Positions 18,258 to 29,255 of a stretch of DNA of 64,000 nucleotides are shown piece after piece. The notes beneath the pieces were generated by a model. The model searched no databases. It was not told the origin of the DNA and saw only the letters and a list, made by a program, of their open reading frames with translations. Source of the DNA: Ruminococcus flavefaciens (GTDB lineage: Bacteria; Bacillota; Clostridia; Oscillospirales; Ruminococcaceae). Both the position numbers and the translations under genes were made by a program. Position 1 is the stretch's first letter. Every line of letters begins with the position of its first letter. The stretch lies in assembly GCF_900119075.1 (NCBI RefSeq), contig NZ_FPIP01000001.1, positions 372,001 to 436,000 of the forward strand, given 5' to 3'.

Positions 18258-20036
18258 ATGGCAGACAGTATGAAAGGTCTTAAGCGTACTCACTACTGCG
18301 GAGAAGTTACCGAAGCAGGCAAGGAAGTCGTTGTAGGCGGATTTGTTGACAGAATAAGAGACAAGGGCGGAGTTATCTTCATCGTATTAAGAGACAGAAC
18401 AGGTGTTGTTCAGCTTCTTTTCAACGACGAAACTGACCGTGAGCTCTTTGATAAGGCAGCGAGCTGCAAGAGTGAATATGTTCTCATGGCTAAGGGCGAA
18501 GTTCGTGAGCGTGAGAGCAAAAATGACAAGCTCAAGACAGGTAATGTCGAGATATTCGTTACTGACCTTAGAATACTTGCAAAGGCTCAGACACCGCCTT
18601 TCGAGATAGTTAACGAGACAAAGGTAAACGACGAGCTCCGTCTTAAATACCGTTATCTTGACCTAAGACGCGCACCGCTCCAGCAGAATATCATCATGCG
18701 TCATGAGATCGCTAAGGTAACAAGAGAGTATTTCTATGAGAATGGATTCCTTGAAATAGAGACTCCTATGATGATGAAGTCTACTCCTGAGGGAGCAAGA
18801 GACTATCTTATTCCGTCAAGAGTACATCAGGGCAAGTTCTATGCTCTGCCGCAGTCTCCTCAGATATATAAGCAGCTTCTTATGGTATCAGGATATGACA
18901 GATATATCCAGCTTGCACGTTGCTTCCGCGATGAGGATCTCCGTGCAGACAGACAGCCTGAGTTCACACAGATAGACCTTGAGATGTCATTTGTTGACGC
19001 TGATGATATTCAGGAGTGTGTTGAGGGCTTTATCCAGCGCGTATTCAAGGAAGTTATCGGTGTTGACGTACCGACTCCGCTTCCAAGACTTACCTTTGCT
19101 GACGCTATGAACCGCTACGGCTCTGATAAGCCTGATACACGTTTCGGTTTTGAGATTCAGGATATCACCGATACAGTCAAGGATATAGACTTCGTAGTTT
19201 TCAAGAACGCTATAGAAGAGGGCGGCTCTGTACGCGCTATCAATGTTAAGAATGGCGCGGCTACATATACACGTAAGGAGATCGACAAGCTTGTTGAGCA
19301 CGCAAAGGGTATCGGCGCTAAGGGACTTGCTTATATCCGCTGGGCTGACGAACCTAACTGCTCATTCAAGAAGTTCCTCGCTGAGGGCGACCTTGAAAAG
19401 ATATGTGCAGCAGTAGATGCACATGAGGGTGACCTTGTGCTTATCTGCGCTGATAAGACCAAGACTGTTCTTGCTACTCTCGGCGCTATAAGACTTATCT
19501 GCGGCAAGAGACTGGAAGTTATCCCTGAGGATCAGTACAACTTCCTCTGGATCACAGAAATGCCGTTCTTTGAGCATGACGACGAGAACAATACATGGGT
19601 CGCTGCACATCACCCATTCACAATGCCTATGGAGGAGTGCCTTGAATACCTTGACACCGATCCTGCTAATGTACGTGCAAAGGCTTGGGACCTTGTGCTT
19701 AACGGCACTGAGCTTTCAAGCGGCTCTATGCGTATTACCGATTATGAGCTCCAGCAGAAGATGTTTGAGGCTCTTGGCATGACTGACGAGGAGATACAGG
19801 CTAAGTTCGGATTCCTCGTTGACGCATACCGTTACGGTGCACCGCCTCACGGTGGTATGGGTATCGGACTTGACCGTCTTGCTATGATAATGTGCAAGGC
19901 TGATAGTCTCCGTGATGTAACTGCATTCCCGAAGGTTCAGAACGCAAGCGAGCTTATGTCTGAATGTCCGTCATCTGTTGACGATGAGAGCCTTGAAGTT
20001 CTCGGCATCACCGTTGTAAAAAAAGAAGATGAGTAA
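18258..20036 (+). CDS. aspS: Aspartyl-tRNA synthetase
   Basis: The 592-residue bacterial-type enzyme has the N-terminal OB-fold anticodon-binding domain, the class II core with motif 2 (ARCFRDEDLRADRQPEFTQ) and motif 3 (GIGLDRLAMI), and the GAD insertion expected of bacterial AspRS. Length is typical. It starts one base after the hisS stop and overlaps the nudix gene by 8 bp. Whether it is discriminating or also charges tRNA-Asn cannot be told from this window; an asparagine synthase (asnB) at 47 kb makes free Asn independently. Confidence 0.96.
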   Translation: MADSMKGLKRTHYCGEVTEAGKEVVVGGFVDRIRDKGGVIFIVLRDRTGVVQLLFNDETDRELFDKAASCKSEYVLMAKGEVRERESKNDKLKTGNVEIFVTDLRILAKAQTPPFEIVNETKVNDELRLKYRYLDLRRAPLQQNIIMRHEIAKVTREYFYENGFLEIETPMMMKSTPEGARDYLIPSRVHQGKFYALPQSPQIYKQLLMVSGYDRYIQLARCFRDEDLRADRQPEFTQIDLEMSFVDADDIQECVEGFIQRVFKEVIGVDVPTPLPRLTFADAMNRYGSDKPDTRFGFEIQDITDTVKDIDFVVFKNAIEEGGSVRAINVKNGAATYTRKEIDKLVEHAKGIGAKGLAYIRWADEPNCSFKKFLAEGDLEKICAAVDAHEGDLVLICADKTKTVLATLGAIRLICGKRLEVIPEDQYNFLWITEMPFFEHDDENNTWVAAHHPFTMPMEECLEYLDTDPANVRAKAWDLVLNGTELSSGSMRITDYELQQKMFEALGMTDEEIQAKFGFLVDAYRYGAPPHGGMGIGLDRLAMIMCKADSLRDVTAFPKVQNASELMSECPSSVDDESLEVLGITVVKKEDE

Positions 20037-20487
20037 TCGTTTTTACGCAGTATGCGGTATACTTGACATAGACGGGAAGATACTTTTTGTAAGGCATACA
20101 TATGGTCCAGCAAAGGAGCGTATACTTATCCCCGGAGGCTATGTCAAGGAGGGCGAGCTGCCAACTTCGGCAGTCAAGCGGGAATTCTTTGAGGAAACAG
20201 GCGTAAATGCTGAAGCTGAGTCGGTATTTGCCGTTCAGTTTCGTACCGAGCAGTGGATAATCGTATTCAAGCTTAAATATATCTCAGGTGAACCGCACTC
20301 CGACGGCTATGAAAACAGTGAAGTACTGCTGCTTACTCCGCAGGAGGCTGTGGAAAGACCTGATATAACCAATATGAGCCGCGCTATTCTGAAAGCGTAC
20401 ATTGATAATGTCGATAATACACTTGAAAAAGGAGATTATCGGTCAATTACACTTAAAGCAGGCGAATATGAAATATTTGGTGTTTAA
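20029..20487 (+). CDS. Nudix hydrolase coupled to aspS
   Basis: A 152-residue protein with an exact Nudix box: G-x5-E-x7-REFFEETGV. Nudix enzymes hydrolyse nucleoside diphosphates linked to another group; the substrate is not predictable. Its ATG at 20029 lies within the last codons of aspS (8-bp overlap), pointing to translational coupling. Last gene of the hisS-aspS unit. Confidence 0.9.
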   Translation: MSNRFYAVCGILDIDGKILFVRHTYGPAKERILIPGGYVKEGELPTSAVKREFFEETGVNAEAESVFAVQFRTEQWIIVFKLKYISGEPHSDGYENSEVLLLTPQEAVERPDITNMSRAILKAYIDNVDNTLEKGDYRSITLKAGEYEIFGV

Positions 20488-20513
20488 AAAATACACAAAT
20501 TTATTAATATGCA

Positions 20514-20542
20514 TTGACATTTTAATTGAATTGGTGTATAAT
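20514..20542 (+). promoter_or_regulatory. Distal promoter of the V-ATPase operon
   Basis: Consensus TTGACA (20514-20519), 17 bp, TATAAT (20537-20542). Transcripts from here include the hairpin at 20568-20597. Confidence 0.8.
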
Positions 20543-20567
20543 ATTAACTGTACCATGAAAAACATCT

Positions 20568-20597
20568 AAGGGAGCTGTCTGTAGGATAAGCTCCCTT
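20568..20597 (+). promoter_or_regulatory. Short hairpin leader, candidate cis-regulatory RNA or attenuator
   Basis: AAGGGAGCT pairs perfectly with AGCTCCCTT (9 bp) around the 12-nt loop GTCTGTAGGATA. It begins about 20 nt after the predicted start of transcripts from 20514-20542. The following sequence is T-rich but not a continuous T-run, so simple termination is doubtful. A purine-rich structured loop on a short leader in front of a Na+-type ATPase operon suggests an ion- or metabolite-sensing element; this is inference. Confidence 0.5.
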
Positions 20598-20632
20598 TGC
20601 GTTTATTTATAAATTTATTCATAATTTATCTA

Positions 20633-20661
20633 TTGACTGCAATAAAAATAGGTGTTATAAT
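20633..20661 (+). promoter_or_regulatory. Proximal promoter of the V-ATPase operon
   Basis: TTGACT (20633-20638), 17 bp, TATAAT (20656-20661). Transcripts from here skip the hairpin. A small dyad AAATGAC/GTCATTT (20671-20688) lies just before the ribosome site of the first gene. Confidence 0.8.
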
Positions 20662-20704
20662 CTTAATATTAAATGACCAATAGTCATTTTAGGGAGGTAT
20701 GACA

Positions 20705-21013
20705 ATGGCGTCAGAAGCTGTAAAAAAAATTCTTGAAGCCGAAGCGCTCTCCGATAAGAAAAATGCGGAGGCACGTAAAAAGCGTGACGAGATAATTGAC
20801 GCTGCCTCGGGAAGTTCTTCGCTTGCTATTCAGAAAAGGCTCAGCGAAGCACATTTAGAGGTCGCAAAGCTAAAGGCTGATTTCGATGAAAAGTTCAAGA
20901 CTTATGAAAAGAATGCCGAGAGCGAATGCGAAAAAAACATTGATAGTATAAAGCAAAAGGCTGAAAAAAATATGGCGTTAGCTGTTGATGAGATAATCAG
21001 CAGATTCTTTTGA
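20705..21013 (+). CDS. V-type ATPase peripheral stalk subunit G/H
   Basis: A 102-residue, highly charged, almost fully alpha-helical protein (long Ala/Lys/Glu coiled coil), first gene of the V-ATPase operon, where E. hirae-like operons carry the small stalk subunit that pairs with subunit E. GGGAGG lies 7 nt before ATG 20705; the ATG at 20699 is too close to that site. Assignment rests on position and coiled-coil character. Confidence 0.7.
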   Translation: MASEAVKKILEAEALSDKKNAEARKKRDEIIDAASGSSSLAIQKRLSEAHLEVAKLKADFDEKFKTYEKNAESECEKNIDSIKQKAEKNMALAVDEIISRFF

Positions 21014-21045
21014 TTTTGCTCTTGAAAAGGAGTGTGATGTAAAAT

Positions 21046-23485
<2,440 letters not shown>

Positions 23486-23498
23486 CGGAGGTGGGAAT

Positions 23499-24095
23499 AT
23501 GTCAGGACTTGACGAGATTCTTAACCTCATCGAAACTCAGCAGCAGCAGGGAGAAGAGCTTATCTTGAAAGCTGCCAAAAGCAAAGCAGCTGCAATAAAG
23601 GCTGAGGGCGATAAAAAAGCTCAGACAGCCTACGAAGATTTTATGCACAGGTCAAAGGAACAGACTGAAAAGGATTACGAAAATGCCTGCAATTCCGCTG
23701 ACGCAGAAATGAAGCGACGCATTCTTGCCTGTAAGGTAGGACTTATTGATGAAGCTATTGAAAAGACTGTTGCTAAGTTGAAGGCATTGCCTGATAATGA
23801 GTATTTTCAGCTTATCATAAAGCTTGCAGAGCGTCACAGCCAGCCTGAAAAAGGAGTGCTGTCTCTATGCAGCAAGGATCTTGCAAGAGTTCCTGCAGAT
23901 TTTGAAAGCAAGCTTAACGAGAGTATCAATAAAAAAGGCGGAAGTATAACTCTTTCAAAAGAAGCTGCCGATATCGAGGACGGTTTCATACTAAGCTATG
24001 GACTTATTTCGGAAAATTGCAGTTTCCGTGCAATTATCGAATCAGAAAAGGACGAGATAAGAGATACGGCTGCGAGAGCGCTTTTCGGTAGGTGA
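23499..24095 (+). CDS. ntpE: V-type ATPase subunit E (peripheral stalk)
   Basis: The 198-residue protein has the long N-terminal helix of subunit E (LNLIETQQQQGEELILKAAK) and a mixed C-terminal domain with IEDGFILSYGLI, a family-typical segment that contacts the catalytic head. ACGGAGGTG precedes the ATG. It partners the coiled-coil protein encoded first in the operon. Confidence 0.9.
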   Translation: MSGLDEILNLIETQQQQGEELILKAAKSKAAAIKAEGDKKAQTAYEDFMHRSKEQTEKDYENACNSADAEMKRRILACKVGLIDEAIEKTVAKLKALPDNEYFQLIIKLAERHSQPEKGVLSLCSKDLARVPADFESKLNESINKKGGSITLSKEAADIEDGFILSYGLISENCSFRAIIESEKDEIRDTAARALFGR

Positions 24096-24099
24096 TATC

Positions 24100-25041
24100 A
24101 TGAACGATACAAAATATGCAAACGCCGTGGGCACTGTCAGAGCAATGGAAAATTCACTGCTTACCAGAACCGATATAGACCAGCTTATAAATTCAAGGAA
24201 TAAAGCTGAGATATCATCTATTATACAGTCAAGAAGCGGTTCAAGCAGCAGTGAAAGTCTTTCCGACGTATGGGCAATGCTCAGGGCATATGCTCCCGAT
24301 TGCAAAGAACTTCCCATACTGCTATACAGAAATGATTTTCATAATCTGAAAGCTGTGCTGAAAGCTATAATCTCCAACAGAGAGCCTAAACAGTATTATA
24401 TCGAACCTTCAAACGTGGAGCTTTCAACGCTTGTTGAAGCCATAAATTCAAAGGAGTATGATGAACTCCCTAATTATATGCAGAGCACAGCTGAAGAGGC
24501 ATATGAGCTCATCACACAGACTCTTGACGGTCAGCTTTCGGATTCGCTTATAGATATGGCTGCACTTAAGGCTATGCAGAAAAGTGCGGAGGAATGCGAC
24601 AGCAGCTTTATGCAGAGATACACTGAGCTTCTTACCGTATGCGCTGATATCAAGACTGCTTACAGATGCAGTATTCTCGGCAAAAGTGCTCAATTCATGG
24701 AAAGCGCCATATGCGGCAGCAGCGAGCTTGACAAGGAGCAGCTTATAAGAGCTGCGCTTGGCGGCATAGAATCACTTTTCAGTTATCTTGAGGGTACAGC
24801 TTACAGTGACGCAGCGGCACTTCTGAAAGACTCTGCGGCGCAGTACGAAAAGTGGTGCGATGACGTTATCATGGAGCTTGCAGAGACTGCACGTATGCAG
24901 GCATTCGGCTCGGAGCCTCTTGCGGCATATTTTATTGCTAAAGAAGCCGAGATAAAGAATCTTCGCATTCTCTCAGTATGTAAAGAATTCGGCGCAGACA
25001 AGGAAACTATCACGGAAAGGATGAGAAAGCTATATGTATAA
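24100..25041 (+). CDS. ntpC: V-type ATPase subunit C (d-type central stalk cap)
   Basis: The 313-residue, mostly helical protein fits subunit C of bacterial/archaeal V/A-ATPases (AtpC/NtpC), which caps the c ring and holds the central rotor D-F. Motifs are weak; the NAVGTVRAMENSLLTRTDIDQ N-terminus and YRNDFHNLKAVLKA are family-like. Position between E and F matches the standard ntpIKECFABD order. Confidence 0.88.
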   Translation: MNDTKYANAVGTVRAMENSLLTRTDIDQLINSRNKAEISSIIQSRSGSSSSESLSDVWAMLRAYAPDCKELPILLYRNDFHNLKAVLKAIISNREPKQYYIEPSNVELSTLVEAINSKEYDELPNYMQSTAEEAYELITQTLDGQLSDSLIDMAALKAMQKSAEECDSSFMQRYTELLTVCADIKTAYRCSILGKSAQFMESAICGSSELDKEQLIRAALGGIESLFSYLEGTAYSDAAALLKDSAAQYEKWCDDVIMELAETARMQAFGSEPLAAYFIAKEAEIKNLRILSVCKEFGADKETITERMRKLYV

Positions 25042-25345
25042 AGCAGCAGTTATAGGCGACAGCGCAAGCGTGTCGGGATTTGCGGCTCTTGGGCTTTCTG
25101 TATTCCGTGAGACTGAGCCTGAAAAGATAACCAAGCTTATTTCAAGACTTGCAGCCAATGAGTTCGCTGTTATATATATAACCGAGCCTGCGGCTGCGCT
25201 TGTGAGAGATACAATAAACAAATATCGGAGCAGCAAGCTTCCGTCCATTGTTCTTATACCTGCCATAGAGGGCAACACAGGTGAAGGTGTAAGAGCACTG
25301 CACGAAGCGGTTGAAAAGGCTGTTGGTTCCGATATATTAAATTAG
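25034..25345 (+). CDS. ntpF: V-type ATPase subunit F (central rotor)
   Basis: The 103-residue Rossmann-like protein starts YKAAVIGDSASVSGFAALGL, matching the conserved 'iaviGd.d.v.gF.l.G' of subunit F, and has the parallel beta pattern with EFAVIYITEPAA and LPSIVLIPA. It binds subunit D in the rotor and stimulates ATP hydrolysis. It overlaps ntpC by 8 bp. Confidence 0.92.
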   Translation: MYKAAVIGDSASVSGFAALGLSVFRETEPEKITKLISRLAANEFAVIYITEPAAALVRDTINKYRSSKLPSIVLIPAIEGNTGEGVRALHEAVEKAVGSDILN

Positions 25346-25366
25346 GAAAGAGGCGGATAAGCAGAA

Positions 25367-27136
25367 ATGAACAGCAAAGGTACAGTAGTTAAAATATCAG
25401 GACCGCTTGTAGTTGCCGAGGGCATGAGAGATGCCAATATGTTTGACGTTGTCCGCGTCAGCGAGAAGCGTCTTATCGGTGAGATAATCGAAATGCACGG
25501 TGACCGTGCTTCAATACAGGTTTACGAAGAAACATCAGGACTTGGTACAGGCGAAGCTGTAGAATCTACAGGCGAGCCTATGAGCGTTGAGCTCGGTCCG
25601 GGTCTTATCGGAAGTATCTTCGACGGTATCCAGCGTCCTCTTGACGCTATAAGAAAGGTCTGCGGAAACAACCTTGCAAGAGGTGTTGAAGTCCCTTCAC
25701 TTAAAAGAGAGACCGTATGGAAGTTTACTCCCTCAGTTAAAGTCGGAGACAAGGTCGTAGGCGGAGATATTATAGGAACAGTTCCTGAAACAGATATAGT
25801 TCTCCATAAAATAATGGTGCCAAACGGCGTGAAGGGTACTGTCAAGAAAATATCAGAGGGTGAATTCCACGCTGATGATACTGTATGTATCATTGAAACA
25901 GCCAAGGGAGAAAAGGAGCTCTCACTGATACAGAAATGGCCTGTTCGTCAGGGCAGACCTTATCAGAAGAAGCTTTCACCTAATATGCCGCTTGTAACAG
26001 GACAGCGTGTAATTGACTGCCTATTCCCAATAGCAAAGGGCGGAGTTGCTGCTATCCCGGGACCTTTCGGAAGCGGTAAAACAGTTACACAGCATCAGCT
26101 TGCAAAGTGGGCAGAGGCTGACATCATCGTCTATATCGGCTGCGGTGAGCGCGGAAACGAGATGACAGACGTTCTCAACGAGTTCCCTGAGCTTATTGAT
26201 CCGAATACAGGAAAATCCCTTATGGAGCGTACAGTTCTTATCGCTAATACCTCGGATATGCCTGTTGCAGCCCGTGAGGCTTCGGTATATACAGGTATCA
26301 CTATCGCAGAGTATTATCGTGATATGGGCTATTCTGTAGCTCTTATGGCTGATTCTACATCACGTTGGGCAGAGGCTCTCCGTGAGATGTCAGGACGTCT
26401 TGAAGAAATGCCAGGTGATGAGGGCTATCCTGCTTACCTCGGAAGCCGTCTTGCTCAGTTCTATGAGCGTGCAGGACGTGTTATCTCAACAGGTACAGAG
26501 GGCAGGGAAGGCGCACTTTCAGTAATCGGTGCGGTATCGCCTCCCGGCGGTGATATCTCAGAGCCTGTATCACAGGCAACGCTTCGTATCGTAAAGGTAT
26601 TCTGGGGACTTGATTCAAATCTTGCTTACCAGAGACATTTCCCTGCGATAAACTGGCTGACCAGCTATTCGCTGTATGCTGATTCGCTTGCAGACTGGTA
26701 TAACAATAACGTATCCAAGGACTGGATGAAGTCACGTGCAAGATTTATGGAAATACTCCATGAAGAAGCCGAGCTCAAGGAGATCGTAAAGCTCATCGGT
26801 ATGGACGCTCTTTCGCCTAATGACAGACTGAAAATGGAGACTGCCCGTTCTATCCGTGAGGACTTCCTGCACCAGCTGGCTTTCCATGAGGTAGATACCT
26901 ATACCAGCCTTAAAAAGCAGCTTTATATGATGAAGCTTATTCTTAACTTCAATGACGAGGCTGCTGATGTTCTTGCCAAGGGCGCTGATGTAGAAGCAGT
27001 TGCTAACCTTGAGGTAAGAGAAAAGATAGGTCGTTTCAAGTATATTGAAGAAGATAAAACAGACGCAGAATTTGACAAGCTCAGTGTGGAGATATCCTCA
27101 GAGCTCAACGAGCTGCTTGACAAGGAGGAAGACTAA
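25367..27136 (+). CDS. ntpA: V-type ATPase catalytic subunit A
   Basis: Catalytic subunit of 589 residues. P-loop GPFGSGKT at 232-239, catalytic-glutamate region [13 protein letters not shown], and the large non-homologous insert (about 110-200) distinctive of V-type A subunits. [11 protein letters not shown] at the N-terminus is the family beta-barrel. It hydrolyses or makes ATP at A-B interfaces. Its stop and the ntpB start share one base (TAATG). Confidence 0.97.
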   Translation: MNSKGTVVKISGPLVVAEGMRDANMFDVVRVSEKRLIGEIIEMHGDRASIQVYEETSGLGTGEAVESTGEPMSVELGPGLIGSIFDGIQRPLDAIRKVCGNNLARGVEVPSLKRETVWKFTPSVKVGDKVVGGDIIGTVPETDIVLHKIMVPNGVKGTVKKISEGEFHADDTVCIIETAKGEKELSLIQKWPVRQGRPYQKKLSPNMPLVTGQRVIDCLFPIAKGGVAAIPGPFGSGKTVTQHQLAKWAEADIIVYIGCGERGNEMTDVLNEFPELIDPNTGKSLMERTVLIANTSDMPVAAREASVYTGITIAEYYRDMGYSVALMADSTSRWAEALREMSGRLEEMPGDEGYPAYLGSRLAQFYERAGRVISTGTEGREGALSVIGAVSPPGGDISEPVSQATLRIVKVFWGLDSNLAYQRHFPAINWLTSYSLYADSLADWYNNNVSKDWMKSRARFMEILHEEAELKEIVKLIGMDALSPNDRLKMETARSIREDFLHQLAFHEVDTYTSLKKQLYMMKLILNFNDEAADVLAKGADVEAVANLEVREKIGRFKYIEEDKTDAEFDKLSVEISSELNELLDKEED

Positions 27137-28512
27137 TGCCAAGAGAATACAGAACAATTGAAGAAGCGGCAGGTCCTCTGCTTCTTGTCAAGGACGTTGA
27201 GAATGTAACTTACGGCGAGCTTGCAGAGATAAGACTTAAAAACGGCGAGAAAAGGCGCTGCCGCGTTCTTGAGATAGACGGCTCGAATGCTCTTGTTCAG
27301 CTCTTTGAGAATGCCGCAGGTATCAATTTACAGGACAGCAGCGTAGTATTCACAGGTCACCAGATGGAGCTTGGCGTATCCGAGGATATGCTGGGACGAG
27401 TTTTTGACGGTCTCGGCAGACCTATTGATGACGGTCCCGAGCTTATACCTGAAATGCGTCTTGATGTAAACGGTCTTCCTATGAATCCTGTTGCAAGAAA
27501 GTATCCGCAGGAGTTCATACAGACAGGCGTATCCGCTATAGACGGACTCAACACCCTTGTAAGAGGTCAGAAGCTGCCTATTTTCTCGGCAAGCGGACTT
27601 CCCCATGCACAGCTTGCTGCACAGATAGCAAGACAGGCTAAGGTTCGTGGAAAAGACGAGCAGTTTGCCGTTGTTTTCGCGGCTATGGGTATTACATTTG
27701 AGGAGTCTGAGTACTTTGTACAGAGCTTCAAGAGCACAGGTGCACTGGACAGAACTGTTCTTTTCATAAACCTTGCTAATGACTCGGCTATCGAGCGTCT
27801 TGCAACTCCTAAAATGGCACTTACTGCTGCTGAATACCTTGCATTTGAAAAAGGTATGCACGTACTTGTTATCCTTACTGATATTACCAACTATGCAGAC
27901 GCTCTTCGTGAGGTATCTGCCGCACGTAAGGAAGTACCGGGACGACGTGGTTATCCGGGATATATGTACACTGACCTTGCTACTATTTATGAGCGTGCAG
28001 GCCGTCAGGAGGGCAAAGAGGGAAGTATCACAATGATTCCTATCCTTACCATGCCCGAGGACGATAAAACACACCCTATCCCCGACCTTACAGGATATAT
28101 CACGGAGGGACAGATAATTCTTTCCCGTGAGCTCTACAGAAAGGGAATCAATCCGCCTGTAGACGTTCTTCCGTCACTTTCACGTCTTAAAGATAAGGGT
28201 ATCGGCGAGGGTAAGACTCGTGCCGATCACTCTGATACTATGAACCAGCTCTTCTCTGCCTATGCACGAGGCAAGGACGCTAAGGAGCTCATGGTCGTAC
28301 TTGGTGAGGCAGCTCTTACTCCTACAGACCTTATTTATGCAAGATTTGCAGACGAATTCGAGAAGAAATATGTATCTCAGGGCTTTGAAAACAACAGAAG
28401 CATCGAGGATACACTTTCAATTGGCTGGGAGCTTCTGAAAATGCTCCCGAGAAGCGAGCTGCGCCGAATCAGAGAGGAATATCTGGTCAAGTACTATGAT
28501 ACTCAGAAATGA
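27136..28512 (+). CDS. ntpB: V-type ATPase regulatory subunit B
   Basis: The 458-residue non-catalytic nucleotide-binding-fold subunit lacks a P-loop ([15 protein letters not shown] at that position, as expected for B) and supplies the arginine finger region. N-terminal barrel, [13 protein letters not shown] and [16 protein letters not shown] are family signatures. Alternates with A in the hexamer. Confidence 0.97.
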   Translation: MPREYRTIEEAAGPLLLVKDVENVTYGELAEIRLKNGEKRRCRVLEIDGSNALVQLFENAAGINLQDSSVVFTGHQMELGVSEDMLGRVFDGLGRPIDDGPELIPEMRLDVNGLPMNPVARKYPQEFIQTGVSAIDGLNTLVRGQKLPIFSASGLPHAQLAAQIARQAKVRGKDEQFAVVFAAMGITFEESEYFVQSFKSTGALDRTVLFINLANDSAIERLATPKMALTAAEYLAFEKGMHVLVILTDITNYADALREVSAARKEVPGRRGYPGYMYTDLATIYERAGRQEGKEGSITMIPILTMPEDDKTHPIPDLTGYITEGQIILSRELYRKGINPPVDVLPSLSRLKDKGIGEGKTRADHSDTMNQLFSAYARGKDAKELMVVLGEAALTPTDLIYARFADEFEKKYVSQGFENNRSIEDTLSIGWELLKMLPRSELRRIREEYLVKYYDTQK

Positions 28513-28522
28513 GGTGAGCTGA

Positions 28523-29173
28523 TTGGCAAGATTAAATGTTAATCCCACCCGTATGGAGCTTAGCAAGCTGAAAAAGAAGCTTTCCTCTGCGCGAAGAGGA
28601 CACAAGCTTCTTAAGGATAAGCGTGACGAGCTCATGCGTCAGTTCATGATACTCATTAAGGAAAACCGTCAGCTAAGAACAGAAGTAGAGGCGGCTATAT
28701 CCGAGGCTAACCGTTATATGGCGGTAGCAGGTTCTGTAATGCAGAGAGAGGTGCTTGAAACAGCCCTTATGCTCCCGAAGCAGGAAGTCGAGCTTGAAGT
28801 TTCCGAGAAAAACGTAATGAGCGTTTATATTCCAGAGTTCAAGCCAAAGTATCGCTCAGGCGATACCAATGATATCTACTCATACGGTATGGCGTTCACG
28901 TCTATCGACCTTGACGGTGCGGTAAGCGCTCTCAGCAGTGTCTTTCCAAAGATGATAAGACTTGCCGAGGTTGAGAAGGCTTGTCAGCTCATGGCTGACG
29001 AGATAGAAAAGACTCGACGCCGCGTTAATGCACTGGAGCATATAATGATACCTGATTATGAGGAAACTATCAAGTTTATCACCATGAAGCTTTCAGAAAA
29101 TGAAAGAAGCACCACAACTTCACTTATGAAAGTAAAAGATATGGTGCTCAAACAGAGTCACAATTTTCACTGA
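28523..29173 (+). CDS. ntpD: V-type ATPase subunit D (central rotor shaft)
   Basis: The 216-residue coiled-coil rotor subunit begins MARLNVNPTRMELSKLKKKL, the highly conserved N-terminus of subunit D. This fixes the start as TTG at 28523, preceded by GAGGTGAGC. It ends with the second long helix (ALEHIMIPDYEETIKFI). Last gene of the operon, followed by a terminator. Confidence 0.95.
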   Translation: MARLNVNPTRMELSKLKKKLSSARRGHKLLKDKRDELMRQFMILIKENRQLRTEVEAAISEANRYMAVAGSVMQREVLETALMLPKQEVELEVSEKNVMSVYIPEFKPKYRSGDTNDIYSYGMAFTSIDLDGAVSALSSVFPKMIRLAEVEKACQLMADEIEKTRRRVNALEHIMIPDYEETIKFITMKLSENERSTTTSLMKVKDMVLKQSHNFH

Positions 29174-29180
29174 TACAACA

Positions 29181-29211
29181 AAGGCGGTCATATTGACCGC
29201 CTTGATTTTTT
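29181..29211 (+). terminator. Terminator of the V-ATPase operon
   Basis: AAGGCGGTCA and TGACCGCCTT make a perfect 10-bp stem with a 3-nt loop, followed by GATTTTTTC. Confidence 0.92.
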
Positions 29212-29213
29212 CT

Positions 29214-29248
29214 ATAAAAAAGCTCCATGTGCTGTCGCATGGAGCTTT
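29214..29248 (-). terminator. Terminator of pnp
   Basis: AGCTCCATG/CATGGAGCT stem, followed on the minus strand by a run of T residues. Confidence 0.88.
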
Positions 29249-29255
29249 ATAAATC

